DNA of 64,000 bases from Torreya grandis (Eukaryota > Streptophyta > Pinopsida > Cupressales > Taxaceae): NCBI GenBank assembly GCA_037957365.1, contig JARHVA010000667.1, positions 1,552,501-1,616,500 of the forward strand, read 5' to 3'. Below are positions 36,077 through 47,737 of the stretch, piece by piece. The notes beneath the pieces are model-generated. The model had not been told where the DNA came from, did no database searches, and saw only the letters and a list, made by a program, of their open reading frames with translations. Position numbers and translations under genes: made by a program. Position 1 is the first letter of the stretch; each line of letters starts with the position of its first letter.

Positions 36077-36219
36077 GGGTGAAAACTTAAGCAAAAGATG
36101 AGGATATGCCTCCTTTCCAATCACCAATTTGATTGAATACAAGTCATAGCTCAACTATGAAGCATCACAAGACAATTTTCAGATCATAACGTACTCCTAC
36201 AATGACCTTCACACATACT

Positions 36220-38831
36220 TGTTGACAATTCTTCCACAGGACAGATTGTCTCTTGCCATTCGGAAAATTCACATCTCCATCCAAGGAAAGAAAGAATTCA
36301 TTGGGAAGAATACATTGTTTTTCTTTTTTGAGGGTCTTTGCTACAACGGGAATTCCTTCGGACTTTTGTCTGAAGGAATGGTTCATCAAAGAAGGCAGAA
36401 TGTCACATAGCTTCGGAGAAGTGCTAAGGACATAAGTCTGCAGGAAATTAAAAGTTTCAATTCCTTCGGAGAATTTGCAGAGCTTACAACAAAGGAATAA
36501 TTCCTTCGGACTTTTTGTCCGAAGGAATGCTTCGGAGAATTTACAAAGGAAATGCCCATAGCCAAACAAAAGTCCGCCCAAAAGCAAAAAAGCCCAAGAA
36601 AAATTTTCTTCGGACTTTTTGTCCGAAGGAATTCCTTTGGACAAAAGTCCAAAGAAATCCGAAGGAATAAGTCCGTAGGAAGTGCGAAGGGTGTCTTTGG
36701 AAGGTAGAAGAGGGCAAAACAGGAAACCTAAAGGGCAAGGTACCCTTCGGAAGGGTCATTTTCAACAATCCTGAAGGGCACCTACCCTTCGAGAAGGTAC
36801 ACGTCAAATTTAGGACCCCTACAAAAAAGCCCGGGTGCCCTACAATTTTTTCGACAAGGGCGCAGATGAAGGACATTGCCCTTGCGGAGGGCACTTGGTC
36901 GGTGCCTGAACCTTTGTGCATTTTCTGAAGGGCAATTTTTTTGAAGGCATTCAAAGACAAAAGACGAAGGATTAATTCCTTCGGGTTATTTGTCTGAAGG
37001 AATTCCTTTGGACAAATAGTCCGAAGAAATTCAGAGAGGTCCAAACAAAAAGCCGACAGAGCAAAGTCCGAAATCAACAAAGAGCAAAGGCAAAGGACAA
37101 AAATTAATTCCTTCGGGCTTTTTGTCCGAAGGAATTCCTTCGGACAAAAAGTCCGAAGAAATTCGGATAAATGAACCAAGGAAAAACCTATGGAATAAAA
37201 CCCAGCATAAAAGGAACAGAACAAAGGAAACCTTCGGACTTTGTCCGAAGGAATTCCTTCAGAATTTTTCTCCGAAGGATTAATTTGGAAAATAAAGCTC
37301 GAGGCAGAGAGGCAAATGCAAGGCCAAAGGAAAGTCCGCAAAAACCAAGACGGCCATTTTTTTCGAAAGGTAAAGCCAAGAAGTCAACAGAAAATTCCAA
37401 AGGAAATATGAAGCCATAGGGCAAAACAAAAGTCCGCATGAACAAATTCGGGAAAATTGGCAAGCATAAAGTCCCAAGGAGATCCAAAGGCTAAGGGCAA
37501 GATATAATATAAGCTAAGAAAGCTGAAGGAAATCAAAGGTAGAGTCAACAGAAAAATCCGCAGGAAAAAAAAACAAAGGTAAAACCAGAATTTCAAAAGA
37601 ATTAAACCACGGGAAGTTGACCTCAAATTAAGCGACGGGAAGGTAAGAAAAAAAAAGTCAAACGGAGGAAATATAGACCAAATATAGACAGAATACATCC
37701 AAATATAGAATCTTGCCCAAAATAAAAATGAACAGGCAGACCAAAATAGTATAAAATACATGCAAGCAAGGGCTATTTCCGATTGACTGGTCAAAGCTTT
37801 AGTTGAATGGTTGTTGAAGTCCAGCTCATCTCCGGATCAACTCATGCATTCGAAGGTCCAACTCAGCCTATCTCTTCGTCCAACTCAGCCTTTCAAACGT
37901 TCCAACTCAGCATCAAGCAGCTCACGTAGAGTTCTAAAATTGACATTGGCGTGGATTTCCATGCAAAGAGAGGTGGGTGGTTCAGAACAAAGACAAGTTC
38001 ACTTTCTCAAGCACAAGAAGCTTCATGCAAAGACAAAGGGAAAATATATTTTATTGAAAGGCCAAGTCAGCCTTGAGTTAATCTAAGTTAATCCTTCTCT
38101 TCAATTTTTCAAGGCCAATCTTTGGCTTTTGTAATTCTCTATAAGATGGCTTTCAGCCTTAAAAAAAAAATCATCCCTCTTGGCTAGACCAGACTCTGCC
38201 ATTGGTGAGTTGTGTAACCTCTTCGATCAATAGGACTGTACTTTCAGATTTCAAGTGTTGGCATAGTGTATATTCATTCAACAATTTACATATGTGGTAG
38301 ATTTCTCTCCCTTCACAAATTATGATTCGTACGTAGTTGCTAGCTTATCGTATTATGCAGGGCATGTTTAGTGTTCCTTATGTCTTTTGTTGAAGCTGTA
38401 AGTGGATGTTAGGTGGCTGCAAAGTGTCTTGTATCAGACCTCTCTCCATCATTTTCCCTCATGTTTTGGTCATTGGATCGAACCTCTTCATGAAATATTT
38501 ATGCATAAGTGATTGATTGAAATCAAAGGCCTTCCTTTTCCCTTGTTTGTTCAGTATTCTAGGTTACAAGTTGAGTGGATCAATCTTTTGGTGTATCACC
38601 TTTATTAGGTAGGATTTCCTCTTAAAGTTTCCTTCTCCCTTTTCCATGGTAGTCTGTAGCATAGAGTAGAGATTCTCATTGATACATCTTATAGGAACCA
38701 GCCTTCTCTGGAGGTTCTTCTCACTGTTGAGGTACCCACCATCATGAGAAGATCCCATTGTTTCAACCGGATAGAGGACTGGCCATTTCATGCAAGTCTT
38801 CGATTCAGGGCACAGCTTCAGGTTGACAACA
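36220..38831 (+). repeat. Solo LTR, giant LTR family A (2612 bp)
   Basis: The repeat starts TGTTGACAATT and ends GGTTGACAACA. The flanking 5-mers are identical (ATACT at 36215-36219 and 38832-38836), a perfect target-site duplication. No internal region is present. The same family recurs at 56936-59622. The first half is packed with short palindromes; the second half holds a CTATAAG TATA-like site near 38140 and the family-specific block GAACCAGCCTTCTCTGGAGG. Long open frames in it (for example minus 36541-37341) reflect the repeats and encode no recognised protein. Confidence 0.92.
36345..37275 (+). repeat. Cluster of nested TCCTTCGGAC/GTCCGAAGGA palindromes
   Basis: At least six hairpin units lie at about 36348, 36500, 36605, 36978, 37106 and 37230. 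A unit is TCCTTCGGAC, a spacer of about five T, then GTCCGAAGGA. In several places it is followed head to head, across GGAATTCC, by the mirror unit with five A. The pair at 37106-37165 is the most perfect: two hairpins inside one larger inverted repeat of nearly 60 bp. Confidence 0.9.
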
Positions 38832-39504
38832 ATACTCTGCATCAAATTCACTACACAAGGCTGATAATTCAGATTTACACACTTCCTCCACTATGCTACA
38901 ACACTACAATCAACTAGATGATTTATCAATGGCCATGAGCCCTTATTTATACTTCAAATTTGTTAACACACCATTTTAGACTTTTGCTGAGAAGATGGAA
39001 CTCAATTGGGGGAAAAGGAGTTGTTTCTCCTTACATTTCAACAGTTGTATTCTCATTCTATCTTATCAGGGTGACCTAAACACATGCTAAACCTGTCATT
39101 TTTTTCCTAACTACAATGTGACGAGTTCGCCAGGGGGTGAACTTGTGAAAATGTCCTCCTGTACATCTGAACTTGCCATGGGGTTCTTGGGGTCCAGGCA
39201 TTCTCGAGGACCTCTTCCTTGGTCCAAATATATATTTGCATCAAATTGACTCATCCATGCTTGTTCTTGTTTTGTCATCTTTCGGTATTTTGCATGTTGA
39301 TTTTGATTACGAGTATGAAGGTTATAAAATCATGTTCAATAAATCTTACCGATCAATTTTGCATATGAAGGTGAAAACTTAGGCAAAAGATGGGGATATG
39401 CCTCCTTTCTGTTGACCATTTTGGTCCTGCAGGCCAAAATCGGTCCCCCCATTTTTCCCCTCGCTGTTCTGAGCCAATACATTTTGATTTTGCACAAGTC
39501 TGGA

Positions 39505-39632
39505 AATTTCTACGGACTCTACAAGTTTTCTACGGACTCGATAGAGATTTCTACGGACTCTGCAGGTCCATTTTTATGGACTCTGCAGGCATGGATTTCT
39601 ACAGACTCGGCAGGCGGAAAACTACAGACTCT
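39505..39632 (+). repeat. Six-fold CTACGGACTCTGCAG array in the 5' LTR
   Basis: Six copies of a TTCTACGGACTCTGCAGG-like motif occur at spacings of about 20-25 bp. Linkers differ between copies but are kept in order in the partner LTR at 44083-44206. Related, diverged copies (CTATGGACTCCATCAA) lie at 51406-51515 in another LTR family. Confidence 0.85.
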
Positions 39633-39888
39633 GCAGAAAGAGGCAACTTCCCACTTAGGCGCAAAATGGACCATTTCAAGTGCCCTTGCGGAGGGCAGTT
39701 CGGGACTCAAGAGCCTTTGTGGAGGGCAGGGAACACTTTCAAAAGAGGCCACAGAGAAAAGCCGCAAAAATAAGTTTCCTTCGGAAGTTTGTTTAAGGCA
39801 AAGGAAGTACCCTTCAGAAGGGTCATTTCCAATTTTTTTGAAGGGCACTTTTCAAAGGTAGTCGAAGAAGCAAAGGAAGAAATCCTTC

Positions 39889-40056
39889 AGACTTTTTGTC
39901 CAAAGGAATTCCTTCAGACAAAATGTCCGAAGGAATTCGGAAGGGCCACAAACAAAAAATCCCGCAAAAAAGACTAAGGCAAAGGCTAGAATAATTTCTT
40001 CGGACTTTTTGTCTGAAGGAATTCCTTCGGACAAAAAGTCCGAAGAAATTCGGAGG
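39889..40056 (+). repeat. TCCTTCGGAC palindrome pairs in the 5' LTR
   Basis: Two paired hairpins lie at about 39889-39945 and 39990-40056. The second is nearly perfect: CTTCGGAC, five T, GTCTGAAGGAATTCC, then the mirror unit with five A. The same module recurs at 44450-44566 in the 3' LTR with one arm lost. Confidence 0.88.
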
Positions 40057-41650
40057 AAGGCCGCGGGAGGAAAAGCCGATGAAAATTCCGAAGGTCAAAG
40101 GGTGCTCGAAACAATTCTTGCGGACTTTTTGTTCGCGGGGAAAAGTCCGTGGGAAAGCTCCGAAGAATTTCAAAACCAAGAAAGCCGAAGGACCCCGAAG
40201 GACGGGTGCCCTTGCGGGGGACTCTCGACCAAAAAGAAAGGCACTTCTCTAGAAGCCGAAGGGACACCTTCCTTTTGGGAGGGTCCAAAGCAAAAGCCCA
40301 AAGGAAAGGGAGCAGAAGAGAAGCCGAAGCAACGGGAAAGGCCGAAAGAATTCCAAGGGATGACGGGCCCGAAGACATCAAAATCAAGCACGACAAACTA
40401 GCCGTTGGAAGTTCAAACGCAATGATAGGTGCGTGGATGTCAAATTCAAGGCTCGTGAAATAGCCGTTAAGTTTGAAAAGCAAAATAGAAGAGCCCAAGG
40501 AACTCAGTGACCCGCCAAGAAGATAGCCCCGAGGGCTGAAGGAGGCAAAAAGAGATAAAACCAGGAAAAGACAAAGTGCAGAAGCGGAAAAATAGTCCAG
40601 GTGGCAAAGAAGAGGTGTCAACTCAGGGATTTATTCCTGCAGTTAGAATAGTGCTTTCCAAGTGGCAATCAAAGGGCGCGAACAATGAACGGCGCGACCC
40701 GTTTTCTTCATTGCGCATTGATGAGCAGACAAGCCGCATAAATGCCTTGAAGGGAGCAGTCTGTTTGCAAAAAAGTGGCGCGGCCCATGCTTTCACATCA
40801 ATGTTGGAATGCCAAAGTCAAAGCAGGAGCCGACAATCAAAACGGCTTCCTCTTCCCAAGGCTCGGAACGCACATGGGCCACTTGCAAAAGGAGCGCCAA
40901 AGTCTTTTCCAGAAAGTGCCAAGTTCTCTTCTCCTCTTTCTATACATTGTAAAATTTCTCATTTTGAGAAAGATCCATTCTCTTAGCCCGTAAGGCAAAG
41001 CTCTGCCCCAAAAATCTCTCGGGCTTGTAAGGCAGAACTCTGCCGGATTTTTACCTTGAATCAAGACTTAGCATTTTTACCTCCATCTGGACTTGCACTC
41101 CCGCATGTCTATGTTTTCTTTTTGTGTTAAGTCATTTTCTTTTATGCTTTTCACAGATTGATTCCAACATGTCTAGTGCATTGTAATTTTCTTCTTCTGC
41201 AGGTCTGCCAGAAGTGTCTACAGCAGAAATATAGGCGCATGTGAATAGGCTGCCAAAGTGTGTCTCAGAACACCTTTGATAGTTTCTTCCTTCCTGTATC
41301 TCTACGGACCCCTGACTCACTGATACAGAAGGGTCTCCCACATCAGATGAAGTGTATGACAGCTTCTTGGTGAAAAGTGTATGTTCGGGCTGAGTGGGTC
41401 ATCTTTTTTGGTTTATCACTTTTTTAGTTTAGGTTTAGGTTCTATTTTTTCAGTAATCCTTCTCCCTCGCCCCCCATTGTTAGTAGTAGGAAATCCAGGA
41501 CCTCATAGATACATCAAAGGGAGCTAGCCCTTATCTAGAGACTCTCCCCCTAGCTTCGCCGGTCCCATAGGCGAGAGGGGAGTTTCCATTGTTGCGTGTG
41601 GAAGGCAGGAGCTCGGCCTCCTGTCCAGGGTGCAATCCACTGCGTCAACA

Positions 41651-41673
41651 GTTTTTGGCACGCTCGGTGGGAC
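41651..41673 (+). other. Primer-binding-like site of the family B LARD
   Basis: Directly after the 5' LTR comes G then TTTTTGGCACGCTCGGTGGG. The minus-strand LARD has the matching TTTCTGGCACGCTCGATGGG at the same place (60833-60812). Its position argues for a primer-binding site. I cannot assign the tRNA with confidence. Confidence 0.6.
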
Positions 41674-41956
41674 CAACTAGGACAAGTTGTGTCCAAAGAG
41701 TTGAAGAATTTTGGTGTGTTCTTTAACCAACCAACTTTTGAAGGCTTTTTCATCAACACCAATGGCGACTCTGAGTTGAATTAGCTGGTTAAGCAGTCCA
41801 GGTGCCATCAAGAAATCTCATTTTTGTATGTATAATCCATTTACCTAGAATCATGGGCCTTGTTTTCCTTCATATGGTTTTGATAAAGCTCAGACTATTC
41901 ATGCAATCCCCTCAAGCAGATCTCCTAGTTGCCCTTAAACGATAAAGGAAGTAGCG

Positions 41957-43640
41957 TTGGAGTTTGAGAAGCAGGTGATGGAAATAGACAGATTAGATGA
42001 GCAGTATGGATATCAACAGGAGCTGATGTACAAAGAGGAGTTTTTGTTCAGGCAAGCTCAGGCCTTGCAAACCATGGAGGAGGAGGTAGCAAAATGGAAG
42101 AGTCCATTCATTCAAGGCAATCAGCCTTGTGTGCCCTCTCGCCCCCTCTTGTGCACCAAATCCTTTCTATCAGATAGCACTTGCTCATTCTAGCTCATCT
42201 GATGCATCAATCAATCCTACTCTTAACCCCGTGCGCCTAGCCTTCAAACATCAAAGGGAACTAGAGCAACCTCCTATGGAGATGAACCTTCTCAATTCCT
42301 TAGATTGTGAATCTTCCTGTGGAGGGAACATCATGAACCAACACATCTCTCTTGAAGCAGCTCTTCCTATACATCAGCAGACCCTCCCTAACCTTCCCCA
42401 ACTTTCTCAAGTCTCTCAGTATGATCTCCAAATCCCAAGCTGGAAGAAGGAACATCATGAACCAGCTCAGGACTATAAAGAGGATAAAGTTGTTGCCTGT
42501 TCACAAAGGGAAAGTTCCAATCCCAAGGTCATGAGTTGGAAGCAAACAATGGAATCTTGGGGCAGGAAGGAGGAGAAAAGTTTTGCTCAAAACCTTGAAG
42601 AAGTCAAGGCTGCTCTTGCTCATGATGACGCTTATGACCTCCAAAAAAGGCTCTTCCAAGAGGATATAGCCAGGGGAATTGCAGAGTTGGAATCCAGAGA
42701 GAGATTCCTCAGCCAACGTGTGATGGACATGTTTGAACACACCCCATCCACACACCCCCAAGAGAGCTATCAGGCCACCCCTGGTATAGATGAAGTGCTG
42801 GCCAAATGGAAAGAGGAGAATCATTCGATTCTAGCTCAAGGACTGCCTCCTCTTCCACATGGTTTTTTCACTTCACCCCTTCTCAAGGAGGAACCTGTTT
42901 TGCAGGAGGCAAGTGAGGAGAAGAAGCTCCAATCTGCAGTTGTCCAAGAGGCTATCATGAGCGATAATGAAGAAAAAGTCATCATCGATGCTCTTTGTGA
43001 AGACATCATCAGCAATGGAGAAGACGCAGGTCATGCATACATGCAGATGTTCCAGCAATATGAGGATGAACGTAAGCATGGTGGGCTCTCTCCTCCCTTG
43101 TTTGATGAACTTCCTTGTTGCTTCGATGAAGATGATGGCTATGCCGAGGAGCCTGAGTTGGAAGAGGATCAGATGGATGTCTTTGAACAACTAGAGACTT
43201 TGATCTTTGAGCAGGAAAAGGAGAGGCCTGTCCATCTTGAGGACAGCTTTGAAGAAGAGAGCCTTGAACAAGAAGATATTGTTCTGTGGGATGAGCAATC
43301 AGTTTGTGATTCCATTTTAGACATCACAACAGTCACCCTTCAAGAAGGCTATGAGGGAGCAGAGGATGAGTTTGACAGGGTCTTCAACGAAGCAAAAGGG
43401 AACAAGTCAAACCATGATGCACTGCAAGGGGACTATGCGTATCAAAGGGCTTATGGTGATGATCCAACAACCATTGATTTCTTGGTGAAATGCACCAGCA
43501 TGAAGGACCAGCATTCAACAAGCTTCCAAGAACAAGAGTGCATATATGTTGGAAGCATGTTTGAATCTGATCCACTTGGATACAAGCCAATCAAGGTGGC
43601 AGGCAAGAAGAGCAGGTCACCAAGTCTCCATTCCATTTAG
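41957..43640 (+). pseudogene. LARD internal ORF, acidic protein of unknown function
   Basis: An open frame from about 41957 ('VMEIDRLDEQYGYQQELMYK') passes by one frame change near 42130-42180 into a second frame that stays open to the TAG at 43638-43640. Together they span about 560 codons. The protein is rich in Glu, Asp and Gln, with likely coiled-coil stretches and short W-containing motifs ('IPSWKKE', 'MSWKQTMESW'). I see no capsid, zinc knuckle, protease or polymerase. The minus-strand LARD has a counterpart with similar 'FPSWKS', 'VPSWNQ' and 'FPSWRS' motifs. Presence at the gag position in two elements suggests a particle or RNA-binding role, but that is inference. The C-terminal end is basic ('KVAGKKSRSPS'). 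Confidence 0.65.
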
Positions 43641-44082
43641 CCACTTGTCTGGCACCATAAGTTTCCTAACCAGGAAGGGGACTTAAAAGTTTTTCTTTTG
43701 ATCCAGGAGGGAAGCAGATATACCTGGTTAGCTGTATATAGTAGTTTGCTTTCTATTTTCTTTTCCTGTTTTCCCTAAGTGCAGTTTGCACAAGTAGTGT
43801 TTTTAGACTTGTGTGTGTTTTCCTTTGTGTGTGGGGTAAAAGCTCATGATTGATTCTGGGATCTCTCAAGGCTGTTGTTAACCTTTCTTCAAAGTTGCAT
43901 TCTGACTCCGTGCCCAATGGACTTTAAGGCAACTGGTCTCTAAGCATAGTAGGCATGCTTCCCCTAAGAGTCGCCAATTTGTTGACCATTTTGGTCCTGC
44001 AAGCCAAAATCGATCCCTCCTTTTTTCCCTTTGCTGTTCTGAGCCAATACATTTTGATTTTGCACAAGTCCAGAAATTTCTA

Positions 44083-44206
44083 CGGACTCTGCGGTTTTCT
44101 ACGGACTCTGCAGAGATTTCTACGGACTCTGCAGGTCCATTTCTACAGACTCTGCAGGCATGGATTTCTACGGACTCTGCAGGTGGAAAACTACGGACTC
44201 TGCAAG
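44083..44206 (+). repeat. Six-fold CTACGGACTCTGCAG array in the 3' LTR
   Basis: Six copies of CTACGGACTCTGC with the same linkers as at 39505-39632. Copies here are slightly closer to each other than in the 5' LTR. Confidence 0.85.
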
Positions 44207-44744
44207 AAGAGGCAAGTTCCCACTTAGGTGCAAAATGGACCATTTCATGTGCTTTTGCGGAGGGCAGGTCGGGACTCAAGAGCCCTTGCGGAGGGCAGGG
44301 AACACTTTCAAAAGAGGCCATAGAGAAAAGCCACAAAAGTAAGTTTCCTTCGGAAGTTTGTTTAAGGCAAAGGAAGTACCCTTTAGAAGGGTCAATTCCA
44401 ATTTTTTCGAAGGGCACTTTTCAAAGGCAGTCGAAGAAGCAAAGGAAGAAATCCTTCGGACTTTTTGTCCGAAGGAATTCGGAAGGGCCACAAACAAAAA
44501 TCCCACAAAAAAGACTAAGGCAAAGGCTAGAATAATTTCTTCGGACAAAAAGTCCGAAGAAATTAGGAGGAAGGCCACGGGAGGAAAAGCCGACGAAAAT
44601 TTTGAAGGTCAAAGGGTGCTCGAAACAATTCTTGTAGACTTTTTGTCCACAAGAAAAAGTCCCCGGGGAAAAGTCCGTGGGAAAGCTCCGAAGAATTTCA
44701 AAACCAAGAAAGCCGAAGGAACCCAAAGGACAGGTGCCCTTGCA

Positions 44745-46550
44745 GGGGACTCTCGACCAAAAAGAAAGGCACTTCTCCAGAAGCCGAAAGGACACCTTCC
44801 TTTTGGGAGGGTCCAAAGCAAAAGCCCGAAGGAAAGGGAGCAGAAGAGAAGCTGAAGCAAAGAAAAAGGCCGAAAGAATTCCAAGGGGTGACGGGCCCGA
44901 AGACGTCAAAATCAAGCACGGCAAACTAGTCGTTGGAAGTTCAAACGCAGTGACGGGTGCGCGGATGTCAAATTCAAGGCTCATGAAATAGCCGTTGATT
45001 TTGAAAAACAAAATAGAAGAGCCTAAGGAACTCAGGGACCCGCCAAGAAGATAGCCCCGAGGGCCAAAGGAGGCAGAAAGAGACAAAACTAGGAAAAGAC
45101 AAAGTGCAGAAGCAGACAAATAGTTTAGGTGGCAAAGAAGAGGGTCAACTCAGGGATTTATTCCTGCAGTTGGAACAGTGCTTGCCAAGTGGTTATCAAA
45201 GGTCGCGAACAGTGAACGGCATGACCCATTTTCTTCATTGCGCATTGATGAGTAGACAAGCCGCGTAAATGCCTTGAAGAGAGCAGTCTGTTTGCAGAAA
45301 AGAGGTGCGGTCCATGCTTTCACATCAATGTTGGAATGACAAAGTCAAAGTAGGAGCAGACAATCAAATGGCTTCCTCTTCCCAAGGCTCGGAATGCACA
45401 TGGGCCACTTGCAAAAGGAGCGCCAAAGTCTTTTCCAGAAAGCGCCAAGTTCTCTACTCCTCTTTCTATATATTGTAAAATTTATCATTTTGAGAAGGAT
45501 CCATTCTCTTAGCCCGTAAGGCAAAGCTCTGTCCCAAAAATCTCTCGGGCTTGTAAGGCAGAACTCTATTCTTTTTCTTTTATGCTTTTCACAGATCATC
45601 ACCTTGCAGGGGACTCTCAACCAAAAAGAAAGGCACTTCTCTAGAAGCCGAAGGGACACCTTCCTTTTGGGAGGGTCCAAAGCAAAAGCCCAAAGGAAAG
45701 GGAGCAGAAGAGAAGCCGAAGCAACGGGAAAGGCCGAAAGAATTCCAAGGGATGACGGGCCCGAAGACATCAAAATCAAGCACGACAAACTAGCCGTTGG
45801 AAGCTCAAATGCAGTGATAGGTGCGTGGATGTCAAATTCAAGGCTCGTGAAATAGCCGTTAATTTTGAAAAGCAAAATAGAAGAGCCCAAGGAACTCAGT
45901 GACCCGCCAAGAAGATAGCCCCGAGGGCTGAAGGAGGCAAAAAGAGACAAAACCAGGAAAAGACAAAGTGTAGAAGCGGAAAAATAGTCCAGGTGGCAAA
46001 GAAGAGGTGTCAACTCAGAGATTTATTCCTGCAGTTAGAACAGTGCTTGCCAAGTGGCAATCAAAGGGCGCGAACAATGAACGGCGCGACCCGTTTTCTT
46101 CATTGCGCATTGATGAGCAGACAAGCCGCATAAATGCCTTGAAGGGAGCAGTCTGTTTGCAAAAAAGAGGCGCGGCCCATGCTTTCACATCAATGTTGGA
46201 ATGCCAAAGTCAAAGCAGGAGCCGACAATCAAACCGCTTCCTCTTCCCAAGGCTCGGAACACACATGGGCCACTTGCAAAAGGAGCGCCAAAGTCTTTTC
46301 CAGAAAGTGCCAAGTTCTCTTCTCCTCTTTCTATACATTGTAAAATTTCTCATTTTGAGAAAGATCCATTCTCTTAGCCCGTAAGGCAAAGCTCTGCCCC
46401 AAAAATCTCTCGGGCTTGTAAGGCAGAACTCTGCCGGATTTTTACCTTGAATCAAGACTTAGCATTTTTACCTCCATCTGGACTTGCACTCCCGCATGTC
46501 TATGTTTTCTTTTTGTGTTAAGTCATTTTCTTTTATGCTTTTCACAGATC
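44745..46550 (+). repeat. Internal duplication in the 3' LTR with unequal divergence
   Basis: A segment beginning CCTTGCAGGGGACTCTC occurs at 44745-45597 and again from about 45598 on. The join follows CTTTTCACAGATCATCA near 45597. The second copy is nearly identical to the 5' LTR (for example GAACGGCGCGACCCG at 40690 and 46080), whereas the first copy is clearly diverged (GAACGGCATGACCC at 45211) and lacks about 120 bp near 45568. The two copies therefore have different histories. Confidence 0.82.
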
Positions 46551-47737
46551 GATTCCAACATGTCTAGTGCATTGTAATTTTCTTCTTCTGCAGGTCTGCC
46601 AAAAGTGTCTACAGTAGAAATATAGGCACATGTGAATAGGCTACCAAAGTGTGTCTCAGAACACCTTTGATAGTTTCTTCCTTCCTGTATCTCTACGGAC
46701 CCCTGACTCACTGATACAAAAGGGTCTCCCACATCAGATGAAGTGTATGACAGCTTCTTCTTGGTGAAAAGTGTATGTTTGGGCTGAGTGGGTCATCTTT
46801 TTTGGTGTATCACCTTTTTAGTTTAGTTTTAGGTTCTGCTTTTTCAGTAATCCTTCTCCCTTCCCCCTCCCATTGTTAGCAATAGAAAATCCAGGACCTC
46901 ATAGATGCATCAAAGGGAGTTAGCCCTTATCTAGAGACTCTCCCCCTAGCTTCGTCGGTCCCACAGGTGAGAGGGGAGTTTCCATTGTTGCGTGTGGAAG
47001 GCAAGAGCTCAGCCTCCTGTCCAGGGTGCAATCCACTGCGTCAACACTTTCCAATCACCAATTTGCAAGAATACAAGTCATAGCTCAACTATGAAGCATC
47101 ACAAGACAATTTACAGATGATAACACATTCCTACAATGACCTTCACACATTCTCTGCATCATATTCACTACTCAAGACTGATAATTCAGATTTACACACT
47201 TCCTACATTATGCTGCAACACTAGAACCAACTAGATGATTTGTCAATGGCCATGCGCCCTTATTTATGCTTCAAACTTGTTAGCACACCGTTGTAGACTT
47301 TTGCTGAGAAGAAGGAACTTGATTGAGGGGGAAAGGAGTTGTTTCTCCTTACATTTCATTGTTTCAACAGTTGTATCCTCATTCTATCTTATCTGGATGA
47401 CTTGGACACATGCTGAACCTGTATTTATGCATGCTAATAAGTTCGGCCCGAGCCAAACCTATCATTTTTTTCTTGACTATAGTGTGATGAGTTCATCGGG
47501 GGCTGAACATGTGAAAATGTCCTTTTGAACATCTGAATTTGCCATGGGGTTCTTGGGGGTTCGGGCATTCTCGAGGACCTCTTCCTTGGTCCAATTTTAT
47601 ATCTGAATCAAATTAATTCATCCAGTGTCTCGTCCATACCTGTTCTTGTTTTGTCATCTTTCGGTATTTGGCATGTCGATTTTGAGTACGATTATGAAGG
47701 TGATAAAATCATGTTCAAGAAATTTTATTGATCAATT

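Larger units (their letters stand above)
39410..41650 (+). repeat. 5' LTR of the family B LARD (2241 bp)
   Basis: It starts TGTTGACCATTTTGGTCCTG and ends CACTGCGTCAACA. In order it holds a six-fold CTACGGACTCTGCAG motif array (39505-39632), CCCTTGCGGAGGGC hairpins (39683 and 39716 regions), two TCCTTCGGAC palindrome pairs (39889-40056), a purine-rich stretch (40060-40560) and a more mixed 3' part. It lacks the extra internal copy found in the 3' LTR. Confidence 0.92.
39410..47046 (+). mobile_element. Complete non-autonomous LTR retrotransposon (LARD-like), family B
   Basis: Two LTRs (39410-41650 and 43980-47046) flank a 2.3-kb internal region. Both LTRs begin TGTTGACC and end GTCAACA. The 5-bp target-site duplication is perfect: CTTTC at 39405-39409 and 47047-47051. 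A primer-binding-like site follows the 5' LTR. The interior has one long acidic ORF but no protease, RT, RNase H or integrase, so the element would depend on enzymes from another element. Large LTRs with a non-pol interior fit the LARD class. It sits inside copy B of the duplicated 0.7-kb segment. Confidence 0.93.
43980..47046 (+). repeat. 3' LTR of the family B LARD (3067 bp, with internal duplication)
   Basis: It starts TGTTGACC and ends GTCAACA like the 5' LTR, but it is 826 bp longer because a segment occurs twice inside it. The upstream context GGCATGCTTCCC...GAGTCGCCAA recurs before the 3' LTR of the minus-strand LARD (near 55440-55475), so it may be part of the polypurine-tract region of this group. 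Confidence 0.9.
36077..47737 (+). repeat. Tandemly duplicated host segment (about 0.7 kb), each copy split by an LTR insertion
   Basis: Copy A is 36077-36219 plus 38832-39369. Copy B is 39370-39409 plus 47052-47737. Both start GGTGAAAACTTA-(A/G)-GCAAAAG, run through CTTCACACAT-(A/T)-CTCTGCATCA and CTCGAGGACCTCTTCC, and end GATCAATTTTG. Copy A is split by a solo LTR and copy B by a complete LARD, at different points. Each copy thus supplies the uninterrupted version of the other's insertion site. What the 0.7-kb unit itself is remains unclear. Confidence 0.85.

Noticed and set aside
36541..37341. A 266-codon minus-strand open frame.
   Set aside because: It lies wholly inside a solo LTR. Repeated 'SEFLRT' and 'CPKEFL' phrases come from the palindromes, and no domain is present.
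29400..39632. Regularly spaced short repeats (29400-29980 and 39505-39632) considered as CRISPR.
   Set aside because: Units drift, there are no conserved repeats with unique spacers of equal length, there are no cas genes, and the setting is a plant genome.
39986..46013. Long minus-strand open frames in the LARD LTRs (39986-40621, 44421-45119, 45345-46013).
   Set aside because: They are copies of one another because the LTR is repeated. The hydrophobic look comes from the purine-rich plus strand, and no start context or domain supports a gene.
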